Shown piece by piece: positions 27,193 through 36,807 of a stretch of DNA of 64,000 nt. Origin of the DNA: Gordonia jinhuaensis (lineage in GTDB: Bacteria > Actinomycetota > Actinomycetes > Mycobacteriales > Mycobacteriaceae). The stretch spans positions 1-64,000 of the forward strand of contig NZ_BMGC01000013.1 of NCBI RefSeq assembly GCF_014639795.1, read 5' to 3'. The position numbers and the translations under genes are program-made. Under the pieces are notes generated by a model. The model ran no database searches. It was not told the DNA's origin and saw nothing but the letters and a program-made list of their open reading frames with translations. Every line of letters begins with the position of its first letter. The first letter of the stretch is position 1.

Positions 27193-29351
27193 CGAGCCAC
27201 GACGTGTCGAGTCCGGTGACGACCGGGCTGCCGTTGCTGCCCGCGTTGGTCATCGGGCATGTGCGACACGTGCGGCAGGGACAGGGTGCCCATTCTTTCG
27301 ATCACCGTGTGTACCAGTGGCTCATCGATCTCGATGACGCACAGTCGGTTCCCCGATGGGCCGGCGCATTGCGCGCCGAGGATCACGGTGTCGACGACTC
27401 CGCCGATGCACATTCTCGCGATGGAGGTGTGCGAACCCGCGCTCGGGCACGTGCGCACGCCGAGGGAGTGCGGCTCAAAGCCGCGATCGTCGAGCTGATC
27501 GCCGGCCACGGAGTCGATCTCGGACCGCGTGGACGGGTGGTGGTGCTCGCGAACATCCGGAGCGCCGGATACGTCTTCAATCCGCTGAGCGTGTTCTGGT
27601 GTCTGGACTCCGACGGCGAGGTCGCCTGCATCGTCGCCGAGGTGCACAACACCTATCACCAGCGGTCCACCTATGTGTTGTTCCCCGACGACGCCGGGCG
27701 TGTGAGCACTGAGAAGACGTTCTACGTGTCTCCCTTCAACGATGTGTCGGGGATCTATGTGATGCGGTTCGTGCTGTCGCCCAGGCGGGTGTCGGTGTCC
27801 ATCACGCTCGAACGCGATGGGTTGCCGCCCTTCGTCGCGACCATCACCGGCGACGTCCTACCCGCGGTACCTCGCACGGTAGTTGCGACAAAGCTCGCAA
27901 TGCCCCTGATGCCGGTACGCGTGCGCGGCCTCATCACTGTCGAAGGTGTTCGATTGTTGATGAAAGGATTGCCGATGGTGCCGCGTGCGGGGCTGGCCGT
28001 CGAGAGTGGTGGGCTGGGAAGTGATGCAGTCGCTCGCCGACACCGGCGCGATGTCGGCCGCGGCAGCGGGAAGGGTGTGCAGCTGATGACGCAGGAGACC
28101 GTCGGGATTCGCCCCGGATTGCGCGGGCGCACCGCACAGTGGGCGCTCGAACATGCCGTGTCGCGAGTGCCGGTCGTCGTGCGTTATCCCGACGGACGTG
28201 AGATCGGTGGATCGTCGGGTCGCCGACACACCCACCCACATGCGCAGGCGCTGCCGGTGATCGAGATCGTCCGCCCGACGGAGTTGTTCGCGCGGCTGGC
28301 CGCGAATCCGAAGATCGGGCTGGGTGAGGGGTACATGGCAGGGGAGTGGCGTGCGGCGCAGGGAACCGACCTCGGCGATGCGCTCACGCCGTTCGCCGCG
28401 ACCCTGACCGACCTGCTGCCGCGCTCCTGGTGGCGATTGCGTGGTCTGGTCGATCAGCGCATCCCTGAGCAGCAACGCAACAACCGCAGTGGATCCCGGC
28501 GCAACATCGAAGCGCATTACGACCTGAGCAACGACTTGTTCGAGTCCTTCCTCGACCCGAGTCTGACCTACAGCAGTGCGATGTTCGACCACACCCGCCC
28601 GCTCGCCGACCAGTCCCTGTACGAAGCTCAACTACGCAAGATCGATTCGATCCTCGATCTCGCCGCGGTCGGGGCGGGGACGCGGGTGCTGGAGATCGGT
28701 TGCGGCTGGGGCACACTGGCCATCCGGGCGGCGCAGCGCGGAGCTCACGTCACCGCGATCACCTTGTCACATGAACAGTTCGAGCTCGCCAAGGCGCGGA
28801 TCGCCGAAGCCGGTCTGTCCGACCAGGTGGATCTGCGTATCGAGGACTACCGCGACGTGGCCGGCCGCTTCGACGCGGTGGTCAGCGTCGAGATGATCGA
28901 AGCGGTCGGTGCGGAGTACTGGGACACCTACTTCGCCACCATCGACGCACTTCTCGCCGACGGCGGCACGGCGGCCATCCAGGCGATACTCATGCCCCAT
29001 GAGCGGATGATGGCGACGAAGAACTCCTTCGGCTGGATTCAGAAGTACATCTTCCCCGGGGGACTCATCCCCTCGATCGAGTCGATCGACGGCTCCCTGG
29101 CGTCGGCGACCACGCTGCGCAGGACCGCCCGCATCGACTTCGGCCCGGACTACGCACAGACGCTGCGGCGATGGCGTCACGCATTCAACGCCGCATGGCC
29201 GCAGCTGGTCGCCCATGTGCGCGTCGGCGGTTCCGGCGGCCCGCTCGACGAGCGTTTCCGCAGGGCGTGGGAGTACTACCTGGCCTATAGCGAGGCCGGC
29301 TTCGCCTCGGGCTATCTCCAGGTCAGTCAGCTGCGTATGCGCCGGGTGTGA
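27186..29351 (+). CDS. DUF1365 - cyclopropane-fatty-acyl-phospholipid synthase fusion
   Basis: A single 721-residue frame joins two domains that are usually separate neighbours. Residues about 15-275 are DUF1365 (ALVIGHVRHVRQGQGAHSFDHRVYQW; SAGYVFNPLSVFWCLDSDG; EVHNTYHQRSTYV; EKTFYVSPFNDVSGIYVMRF). Residues about 310-715 are a SAM-dependent CFA synthase (AHYDLSNDLFESFLDPSLTYSSAMF; VLEIGCGWGTLAIRAA for SAM near 502; FGWIQKYIFPGGLIPS). CFA-type enzymes methylate or cyclopropanate double bonds of phospholipid acyl chains; the UfaA1-type relative has been linked to tuberculostearic acid. ATG 27186 (or GTG 27189) overlaps the oxidoreductase stop. An internal ATG at 28086, with GGGAAGGG upstream, could also give a free CFA synthase. 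Confidence 0.88.
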   Translation: MVTSHDVSSPVTTGLPLLPALVIGHVRHVRQGQGAHSFDHRVYQWLIDLDDAQSVPRWAGALRAEDHGVDDSADAHSRDGGVRTRARARAHAEGVRLKAAIVELIAGHGVDLGPRGRVVVLANIRSAGYVFNPLSVFWCLDSDGEVACIVAEVHNTYHQRSTYVLFPDDAGRVSTEKTFYVSPFNDVSGIYVMRFVLSPRRVSVSITLERDGLPPFVATITGDVLPAVPRTVVATKLAMPLMPVRVRGLITVEGVRLLMKGLPMVPRAGLAVESGGLGSDAVARRHRRDVGRGSGKGVQLMTQETVGIRPGLRGRTAQWALEHAVSRVPVVVRYPDGREIGGSSGRRHTHPHAQALPVIEIVRPTELFARLAANPKIGLGEGYMAGEWRAAQGTDLGDALTPFAATLTDLLPRSWWRLRGLVDQRIPEQQRNNRSGSRRNIEAHYDLSNDLFESFLDPSLTYSSAMFDHTRPLADQSLYEAQLRKIDSILDLAAVGAGTRVLEIGCGWGTLAIRAAQRGAHVTAITLSHEQFELAKARIAEAGLSDQVDLRIEDYRDVAGRFDAVVSVEMIEAVGAEYWDTYFATIDALLADGGTAAIQAILMPHERMMATKNSFGWIQKYIFPGGLIPSIESIDGSLASATTLRRTARIDFGPDYAQTLRRWRHAFNAAWPQLVAHVRVGGSGGPLDERFRRAWEYYLAYSEAGFASGYLQVSQLRMRRV

Positions 29352-29410
29352 GCACGTCCGGCGTGTGCGGCGGCGCAGATCCCACCGTGCACCACTAATG
29401 TCATCTGACG

Positions 29411-29842
29411 ATGACATCACAGAGATTCGAGCTGGCGATCCAGCTGCGCTGGGGCGACATGGACTCGTTCAACCATGTGAACAACGTGCAGGTGGCGCGT
29501 CTGTTCGAAGAGGCGCGGGTACGCGCGCTGGCCGACTGGTTCGGCGGACCCGACATGCGCGTGACAGTTCTGGTCGCACGGCAGGAGATCGAGTTCGCCA
29601 GCCCGCTGGCCTACACACTCGAGCCCGCCACGATCGTCGCGTGGATCAGCCGGGTGGGAACCGCGTCATTCGACATCGCGGCGACTCTCACCGATCCGGC
29701 GGGCAGGTTGTGCGCGCAGGTGTCCACCACTCTGGTGTCGATCGACTCGTCGACCGGACGCTCGGCCCCGCTGACCCAGCAGGCCGTCTCGGTTCTCGGC
29801 GACCATCTCGGCGATCCGCTGCCGTTTCGCCACCGCAGCTAG
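29411..29842 (+). CDS. YbgC/4HBT-type acyl-CoA thioesterase
   Basis: This 143-residue hotdog protein has LRWGDMDSFNHVNNVQVARLFEEARVR, in which the Asp of GDMD is the catalytic position of 4-hydroxybenzoyl-CoA-type thioesterases, and HVNNV is the usual helix start. The substrate is unknown. ATG 29411 lies 59 bp after the CFA gene, and its stop is 12 bp before recC, so it may be the first gene of the rec transcript. Confidence 0.88.
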   Translation: MTSQRFELAIQLRWGDMDSFNHVNNVQVARLFEEARVRALADWFGGPDMRVTVLVARQEIEFASPLAYTLEPATIVAWISRVGTASFDIAATLTDPAGRLCAQVSTTLVSIDSSTGRSAPLTQQAVSVLGDHLGDPLPFRHRS

Positions 29843-29854
29843 GACACTGCAGCT

Positions 29855-32800
29855 GTGCTGACCCTCTACCGCTCCGAGCGCACCGACCGACTCGTCGACG
29901 CCGTTGCCGAGATGCTGTCGGTACCGGCCGGCGCTTCCGGCGGCGGCGAGGTCGACCCGTTCGCCGGGGAGATGATCTGTGTTCCCGCCCGCGGCGTCGA
30001 ACGCTGGCTCAACCAGATGCTCGCGATGCGACTCGGTGCGGCGGATGGCGACGGCATCGCGGCAGACATCGAATTCCCCTCGCCGGCACGCCTTGTCGAT
30101 CGCGCCTATGCGGGCGTGCGGGGTGTGCCGGTCGATGACGATCCCTGGGACCGGCAACGGGTCATCTGGCGTCTTGTCGATGTGATGGAGCAGGTGCTCG
30201 ACGACCCGCGCTGCGCGCCGCTGGCGCGGCATCTGGGCCGGGAAGGTCGCGGCCCCGGTGGTCGTCTCGACCAGGCGGATCGTCGGTATGCCACGGCTGT
30301 CCACATCGCCGGGCTGTTCTCCACCTATGCCGCTCAGCGGCCCGATATGCTCACCGACTGGACTGCGGGTGTCGACCATGACGGCCGGACACGCGATCGG
30401 GTGCACCAGGTCTCACTCGGTGACCACCACCGGTGGCAGCCGGTGGTGTGGCGGGCACTGCGCCAGGCGATCGGGCAGCCCGCACCGGCCGAGATGCTCG
30501 ACGAGGTGTGTGCGCGGATCCGCTCCGGTGGCGTCGACCTGGACATCCCGTCGCGGTTCGCGGTGTTCGGACCGACACGTCTGTCGACCCGCGATCTCGC
30601 CGTCATCGAGGCCCTGTCGGTACATCGCGACGTGCATCTGCTCGTCCAGTTCCCCAGCGAACCGTTGTGGCGCAGCCTGCGTGAACAGCGCGATCGACCA
30701 GCAATGCGACTGCGTGACAACACGATCCGGCGCCCGGCGCACCCCCTGCTGGCCTCGCTGGCCCGCGACGTGTGCGAGCTCGCGCTGCGGCTGCCGACGG
30801 CGACCCGACACTCAGACGACCCGGTGACACATCCCGAGTGTCGCGAGATCCACCTGGCCGCGGACTTCGCCGGTCCGAGCCTGCTCCAGACGTTGCAACG
30901 CTCCATCGTCGCCGATCGTCTGACCGACGCCGGATGCGGCCACGACACCGATGGAGCCGAGGGCGAACGCGGCGGTGACCCGACCCCGGTGACCGCTGAC
31001 GGATCGTTCGAGGTGCACGTGTGCCACGGTCCCGCACGGCAGGTGGAGGTCTTGCGTGAATGGCTGCTGCACCGATTCGACGACGACCCGGGCCTGTCGC
31101 CGCGGGATGTGATCGTGATGTGCCCCGACGTGGAGACCTTCGCGCCGCTGATCCGCGCCTCCTTCGGCACACCGGCCAGCGAGGGCGAGGACCATCCCGG
31201 TCACCGGTTGCGAGTGCGCCTGGCCGACCGCAGCGCGCTGCACAGCAACGAGATCCTCACCGCGATGGTGCAATTGTGCGATCTGGCGGCGTCACGGGTG
31301 ACCGCGACGCAGATGCTCACCATCGTGTCCGCACCCGGGGTTCGACGGCGGTTCGGTTTCACCGATGACGACATCTCCACGATCGTCGAATGGACCGAGC
31401 GCACCTACATCCGGTGGGGCATGGACGAACACGACCGCGAGGGCTACCGCCTGGCGGGGTTCCCGCAGAACACCGTCGCCGCCGGGCTCGACCGGGTGCT
31501 GCTCGGCGTCGCCGCGGATGAATCGGCCGAGGAGTGGCTCGGACGGGTGCTCCCACTCGACGGGCTCGAGAGCACCGATATCGATCTCGCCGGGCGATTC
31601 GCCGAATTCGCCGTTCGCCTGCACGCCGCCGTGATCTCGTTACGCGGCCCGCACACCGCCGAGACCTGGGCGGCCAACACGGTGGCAGCCGTGGACGCCC
31701 TGATCGATCCACCCGCCGACGCGACGTGGCACTATGCCCAAGCGGTCGGGCTGATCGGCGACACGGTTGCCGACGCCGGTGTCGGAGAACTGGCGCACAA
31801 CGAGTTTCGGGCATTGCTCGCCGACTCCACGGCCGCCCGCCCGACCCGGTCGAACTTCCGCACCGGGGAGCTGACGGTGTCCTCGCTCGTGCCGATGCGA
31901 TCGGTGCCGCACCGGGTGGTGGCTCTGCTCGGCATGGACGACGACGTGTTCCCCCGTGCGGGTCGACTCGACGGTGACGACGTGACCGGTGTGGCGCCGC
32001 TGATCGGCGAACGCGATCCACGTGCCGAGGACAGGCAACTTCTGCTCGACGCCCTGATGTCGGCGCGTGAGGCCTTCGCGATCTTCTACACCGGAACCGA
32101 CCCTGTCTCGGGCGTCCGCCGGCCGCCGTCGGTGCCGATCGGCGAGGTGATCGACGTCGCCGAGGCGATGGTGACCGGTCATCGGCAGTCCGCCGGTGGG
32201 CAGCCGACGTCTCTGGTGACCAGGCATTCGCTGCACTCGTTCGATCCGGTGAATTTCCGCGACACGGCGACGGCGAGTTATGACACCGCGGCACGCAGGG
32301 GTGCCCAGGCGATCCTCGACGGACCGTCGCCGCGTGCGGAATTCGTAGCACATCCGCTGGACCCGCGCGACGACGACATCGCGCTCGACGACCTGGTCGC
32401 ACTGATCGAACACCCGGTGCGGGCCTTCATCTCCCGGCGGGTCGGGGCACCGGTTCCCGAGGTCGACGAGGGTCTCGACGACGAGATCCCTGCCTCGCTC
32501 GACGGGCTGGCCCGCTGGCAGGTGGGGGAACGCCTGCTCACCCGTGCCCGCGCGGGCGTCGACCCGGACAGACTGCGCGGCAGCGAATTACGGCGGGGAT
32601 CACTGCCCCCGTTCACCCTCGGTGTGCAGACCCTCGAGGACATCATGGGCGAGGTGGGTCAGGTGTTCTCGGCGGGTTCGGCGATCGGTGCCGAGCCCGA
32701 GCGTGTGGTCGACATCGACGTGGAACTGCCCGACGGACGCCGACTGACCGGGACCGTCGCCGGTGTGCGGGGTGCACAACTGGGTGTGATCACCTACTCC

Positions 32801-33334
32801 CGCACAGCGCCACGACATCGGCTCGCGACATGGGTTCGGTTGCTGGCCATGGCCGTTGCGCGGCCGGCCGAATCGGCGGGCCTGTCGGCGACCATCATCG
32901 GCCGCCCGCTCAAGAACCGGTACCGACCGACCGTCACCGAGCTGACGCTGCCCGAGTCACCGGCAGCGGTGCTGCAGGTGCTGCTCGACCTCCACGACAG
33001 GGGGATGCGAAGTCCGTTGCCGATGGCCACCGCCACCGGCGAGGTCTATGCCGCCGCACGCGCGGCCGGCCGCGACGACGAGGCGGCTCGCGACGGTGCT
33101 GCCGTCGAATTCGCCTCGTTCGCAGGAGAATCCACCGACCGATATCTCCGAATGGCCTTTCCCGGTGGATTCGCCGAGCTGTCGACGATCGGACGTGCCG
33201 ACCGCGGCTTCACCGGCGCGGACTGGCGCTTCCTGGATGCGGCCGGGTTCCCCGACGCGGGCGACGGGTTGTTCGCCGATGTGGCCCGCGCCATCTGGAC
33301 CCCGGTGCTGGCCAACGAGACGAGACGCCAATGA
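29855..33334 (+). CDS. recC: Exodeoxyribonuclease V gamma subunit
   Basis: This 1159-residue RecC-like subunit is part of the helicase-nuclease that resects double-strand breaks. It begins LTLYRSERTDRLVDAVAEML and has FAGEMICVPARGVERWLNQMLAMRLG, the family N-terminal signature. The middle contains DVIVMCPDVETFAPLIRASFG and FRTGELTVSSLVPMRSVPHRVVALLGMDDDVFPR, an inactive-helicase region that in RecC scans for Chi. Length is as expected. GTG 29855 is the start. The stop overlaps the recB ATG by 4 bp. Actinobacterial RecBCD acts beside AdnAB, so its role may be in single-strand annealing rather than the main recombination route. Confidence 0.95.
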   Translation: MLTLYRSERTDRLVDAVAEMLSVPAGASGGGEVDPFAGEMICVPARGVERWLNQMLAMRLGAADGDGIAADIEFPSPARLVDRAYAGVRGVPVDDDPWDRQRVIWRLVDVMEQVLDDPRCAPLARHLGREGRGPGGRLDQADRRYATAVHIAGLFSTYAAQRPDMLTDWTAGVDHDGRTRDRVHQVSLGDHHRWQPVVWRALRQAIGQPAPAEMLDEVCARIRSGGVDLDIPSRFAVFGPTRLSTRDLAVIEALSVHRDVHLLVQFPSEPLWRSLREQRDRPAMRLRDNTIRRPAHPLLASLARDVCELALRLPTATRHSDDPVTHPECREIHLAADFAGPSLLQTLQRSIVADRLTDAGCGHDTDGAEGERGGDPTPVTADGSFEVHVCHGPARQVEVLREWLLHRFDDDPGLSPRDVIVMCPDVETFAPLIRASFGTPASEGEDHPGHRLRVRLADRSALHSNEILTAMVQLCDLAASRVTATQMLTIVSAPGVRRRFGFTDDDISTIVEWTERTYIRWGMDEHDREGYRLAGFPQNTVAAGLDRVLLGVAADESAEEWLGRVLPLDGLESTDIDLAGRFAEFAVRLHAAVISLRGPHTAETWAANTVAAVDALIDPPADATWHYAQAVGLIGDTVADAGVGELAHNEFRALLADSTAARPTRSNFRTGELTVSSLVPMRSVPHRVVALLGMDDDVFPRAGRLDGDDVTGVAPLIGERDPRAEDRQLLLDALMSAREAFAIFYTGTDPVSGVRRPPSVPIGEVIDVAEAMVTGHRQSAGGQPTSLVTRHSLHSFDPVNFRDTATASYDTAARRGAQAILDGPSPRAEFVAHPLDPRDDDIALDDLVALIEHPVRAFISRRVGAPVPEVDEGLDDEIPASLDGLARWQVGERLLTRARAGVDPDRLRGSELRRGSLPPFTLGVQTLEDIMGEVGQVFSAGSAIGAEPERVVDIDVELPDGRRLTGTVAGVRGAQLGVITYSRTAPRHRLATWVRLLAMAVARPAESAGLSATIIGRPLKNRYRPTVTELTLPESPAAVLQVLLDLHDRGMRSPLPMATATGEVYAAARAAGRDDEAARDGAAVEFASFAGESTDRYLRMAFPGGFAELSTIGRADRGFTGADWRFLDAAGFPDAGDGLFADVARAIWTPVLANETRRQ

Positions 33335-36300
33335 CCGGATATTCGACGACCCTCCCGCCACGGGAATTCCACGTCGACGGGGAGATCCCCGGGGGGACAA
33401 CGATCCTCGAGGCCAGCGCCGGTACCGGAAAGACCTACGCGATCGTCGGACTGGCGGCGCGGCTGGTCGCCGAAGGCACACCGATCAGCGAACTGCTCAT
33501 CGTCACCTTCAGCCGGATGGCCACGGCCGAACTGCGCGAACGCACCCGCATCCGGCTGCACGATCTCGCCGATGTCCTCCTCGACCCCGATACCGCGCGC
33601 GCGAGTTCGGATCCGGTCGCTCGACTGTTGGCCACCGGGGACCGCGCCACGATCGACGAACGGCGGAGCAACATCACCGCCGCGCTCGGCGACTTCGACT
33701 CGGCGACCATCACCACCACCCACAACTTCTGCAGCCGGATGCTCGACTGGCTCGGAATCGGTGGCGACCGGGAGACCGACCTGACGCTGGTGGAGGACCT
33801 CGACGATCTGGCCGTACAGGTGGGCCGCGACCTGTATCTGGGCGGTTACGCCGGCCGGGAACAACGCCCATTCGGCCCGGCGGTGGCGAGCGAGATCGCC
33901 AAGGTCGCCGTGCGCAACGTGCATGCCGATCTGTCTCCGTCGGTCGCCGCCGACGACCGCTCGCCGGTGGCACACCGACTCCGGTTCGCCGTCGCCGCAC
34001 GAGCCGAGGTCGCGCGCCGTGCGCGCCGACAACGCATCCGCGACTTCGACGACCTGCAGTCGACGCTGTATCGCGTGCTGACCGAGCCCGACCACGGCGC
34101 GATCGCGGCCACGCGAATACGCGACAGGTTCTCCGCGGTCCTGGTCGACGAATTCCAGGACACCGACCCGGTGCAGTGGGAGATCTTCAAGATCTGTTTT
34201 CACCGCCATATCAGGCTCATCCTCGTCGGAGACCCCAAGCAGGCGATCTACGCCTTCCGCGGTGCTGAGATCCTGTCCTATCTCGATGCCGTGGACACCG
34301 CCGGTGGACATCAGGTGCTCGGGATGAACTGGCGTTCGGATGGTGACCTGGTCACGGCATGCCAGCACGTATTCGGCGGTTGCGCACTCGGCGACCCACG
34401 CATCGTCGTGCATCCCGTGGACGCCGCATCACCGGGAACGCGCCTGACCGGCCTCGCGCCGTTGCGTCTGCGTCACCTGGGACGGGCCGGTCACGGCCTG
34501 CTGAACAAGTCCGGATTCCCCGCACCGAAGGTGATGCGCGAGGCGGTCTGCGACGATGTGGCCGCCGACATCGCACGACTGTTGGCATCCACCGCGCGCA
34601 TCGTCGATGCCACGGGAACCACGCGACCGATCCGCCCGGCCGACATCGCGATCCTGGTCCGCAGTCACAGCGTCATCCCGCGACTGCAGTCGTCGCTGGC
34701 GCGTCATCAGATCGCCAGCGTGGTCGGCGGTGGCCAAAGCGTGTTCACCACCGAATCCGCCGACCACTGGCGCTGGGTCCTCATGGGGCTGGAGTCACCA
34801 CAGCGGCTCGACCGGGTCCGGCTGGCCGCGCTGTCACCGCTGCTCGGCTACACGCCCGCCGATCTGGATTCCGGCGGCGACGATCTGGCCGCCGACATCG
34901 GCGCACGGCTGCGATCGCTGGCGGGGGTTTTCGAGCGGGTGGGATTCGCGGCGATGTTCGAACGGCTGGCACAGGGCGGCGACCTCCAGCGACGGATCCT
35001 CGAGATGGACGGCGGTGAGCGGATGCTCACCGACCTCACCCACATCGCCGGGTTGTGCAACGACGCCGCGGTGCATGAGGGGCTGGGGATCAGCGGCCTG
35101 CTGCGGTGGATCAGCGAGCGCATGACCGACCCGCGTGCGGGCGGCGCCGCCGAGTACAGCCGTCGGCTCGATCGTGACGCCCACGCCGTGCAGATCATGA
35201 CGATCCACGCGAGCAAAGGCCTGGAGTTCGCAATCGTCTACGTGCCGTTCGGCTGGGACGGACACGGCTCGTGGGGTAAGGAGACCTTCGTCTTCCACGA
35301 TGACGACGGGCACCGCGTGGTCGACGTCGGCGGCGAGTCCGCGCCAGGGGCGTCGGGCCGGCTGGCGACGTCGTCGCAGGAGGAGTCGGCCGAGGAACTG
35401 CGTCTGACATATGTGGCCATCACGCGGGCACGCTGTCAGGTGGTGCTGTACTGGGCGCCGGTATGGGGCACCGCCCACTCCCCGGTGCACCGGCTGCTCT
35501 TCGGTGACACGGCCGCCGGACAGACACCGCCTCAGAGGGTGCCCGTGCCTCCTGATGTGCGTGCTGTCGAACATCTGCGTGGCTGGGCTGCGAGCAGTGA
35601 TGTGGAGATCTCGGTGGAGCCCGCCGATGGATCCGACGCACCCGACTTCGTCCCGACTCCCGCCACGGTGAGCCGAACACAGGCAGTCGCAGCACATTTC
35701 GACCGGATCATCGATTCGTCGTGGACCCGCACCTCCTACACCGCGATCGTCGCCGCCGGCGCTGTCGACGCGGGTCCTGTCTCCGATCCCGACCCGGCAG
35801 CGCCGTCGATCGAGGTGAACGCGGCGGGTTCGGAGACCGACCTGCCTCCGGTGCTGCACGACGAGCCCGACCGTGATGTCACCGACGAGCTCCTCGACGG
35901 CGAGACATCCTCGCTGATCCGGCGTCACGACATGTCGCGCGGGGTCGGGGAGAAGGCGTCGACAGACCTCGAGGCGATCGTGTCGCGACCGTCGCCGATG
36001 AATGGGTTGCCCTACGGAGCGGCGTTCGGCACGGTCGTGCACGACATCCTCGAACATGTCGACACCTCAGCGCCGTCGCTGCGTACCGAGGTGTCCCGAC
36101 GGGTGACCGAATCGAGTAGACGAGCGATGATGGCTCTGGATGTCGAACGCCTCACCGACGCGCTCGTCGAGGTGTTGCACACCCCACTTCGTCTCGGCGG
36201 CACGGACACACACCGCGAGGATGAGGTGGATCTGGCGGCGATCCCGCCGCGCAGGCGTCGCTCGGAACTGACCTTCGAATTCCCCCTCGCCGGTGGTGAT

Positions 36301-36807
36301 CACCCGGTCGACGCCGAGGTGACGATCCGCGCCATCGCCGACCTCCTCGACACATGGCTGCCCGACGACGACCCACTGGCGTGTTACTCCGCGCGACTCC
36401 GACTGTTGACGCCGCGTCGCCTGCGCGGTTACCTCACCGGCAGCATCGACTCGGTCCTGCGCGTGGGGCCGGACGAGGACTCCCGCTACGTGGTGGTGGA
36501 CTACAAGACCAACCGACTCGGCGGGGCGGAGGCTGCGGTCGGGGACTACCGCGCCGATCTGCTCGCGGCGGAGATGATGCACGCACACTACCCGTTACAG
36601 GCGCTGCTCTATTCGGTTGCCTTGCACAGATTCCTGCGGTGGCGACTACCCGACTACGACCCCGCGCGTCACCTGGGCCCGGTCCAGTACCACTTCGTCC
36701 GGGGGATGATCGGGCCGGTCACACCAGCGGGATACGGGATCTTCCACTGGCATCCGCCCGCCGGGATGATCGCCGCGTGTTCGGATGTACTGGCGGGCCG
36801 ACGATGA
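33331..36807 (+). CDS. recB: Exodeoxyribonuclease V beta subunit (helicase-nuclease)
   Basis: This 1158-residue SF1A helicase has a C-terminal nuclease. Walker A is ILEASAGTGKTYAIVGLAARL (about 27-47), motif II is VLVDEFQDTDPVQWEIFK, and GDPKQAIYAFRGAEILSYLDAV and MTIHASKGLEFAIVYVPFGW complete the UvrD-type helicase. The nuclease domain has GAAFGTVVHDILEHVD and the catalytic VVDYKTNRLGG near residue 1057. Its ATG overlaps the recC stop and its stop overlaps the recD start (both ATGA), so the three subunits are translationally coupled. A long frame that begins earlier at 32830 overlaps recC and is not used. Confidence 0.96.
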   Translation: MTGYSTTLPPREFHVDGEIPGGTTILEASAGTGKTYAIVGLAARLVAEGTPISELLIVTFSRMATAELRERTRIRLHDLADVLLDPDTARASSDPVARLLATGDRATIDERRSNITAALGDFDSATITTTHNFCSRMLDWLGIGGDRETDLTLVEDLDDLAVQVGRDLYLGGYAGREQRPFGPAVASEIAKVAVRNVHADLSPSVAADDRSPVAHRLRFAVAARAEVARRARRQRIRDFDDLQSTLYRVLTEPDHGAIAATRIRDRFSAVLVDEFQDTDPVQWEIFKICFHRHIRLILVGDPKQAIYAFRGAEILSYLDAVDTAGGHQVLGMNWRSDGDLVTACQHVFGGCALGDPRIVVHPVDAASPGTRLTGLAPLRLRHLGRAGHGLLNKSGFPAPKVMREAVCDDVAADIARLLASTARIVDATGTTRPIRPADIAILVRSHSVIPRLQSSLARHQIASVVGGGQSVFTTESADHWRWVLMGLESPQRLDRVRLAALSPLLGYTPADLDSGGDDLAADIGARLRSLAGVFERVGFAAMFERLAQGGDLQRRILEMDGGERMLTDLTHIAGLCNDAAVHEGLGISGLLRWISERMTDPRAGGAAEYSRRLDRDAHAVQIMTIHASKGLEFAIVYVPFGWDGHGSWGKETFVFHDDDGHRVVDVGGESAPGASGRLATSSQEESAEELRLTYVAITRARCQVVLYWAPVWGTAHSPVHRLLFGDTAAGQTPPQRVPVPPDVRAVEHLRGWAASSDVEISVEPADGSDAPDFVPTPATVSRTQAVAAHFDRIIDSSWTRTSYTAIVAAGAVDAGPVSDPDPAAPSIEVNAAGSETDLPPVLHDEPDRDVTDELLDGETSSLIRRHDMSRGVGEKASTDLEAIVSRPSPMNGLPYGAAFGTVVHDILEHVDTSAPSLRTEVSRRVTESSRRAMMALDVERLTDALVEVLHTPLRLGGTDTHREDEVDLAAIPPRRRRSELTFEFPLAGGDHPVDAEVTIRAIADLLDTWLPDDDPLACYSARLRLLTPRRLRGYLTGSIDSVLRVGPDEDSRYVVVDYKTNRLGGAEAAVGDYRADLLAAEMMHAHYPLQALLYSVALHRFLRWRLPDYDPARHLGPVQYHFVRGMIGPVTPAGYGIFHWHPPAGMIAACSDVLAGRR

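Noticed and set aside
32830-33330. N-terminal extension of recB
   Set aside because: It would overlap recC by about 500 bp; ATG 33331 with a 4-bp overlap gives the expected RecB start.
33046-34413. 455-codon antisense frame over the recC/recB junction
   Set aside because: It is a shadow of recB with no features.
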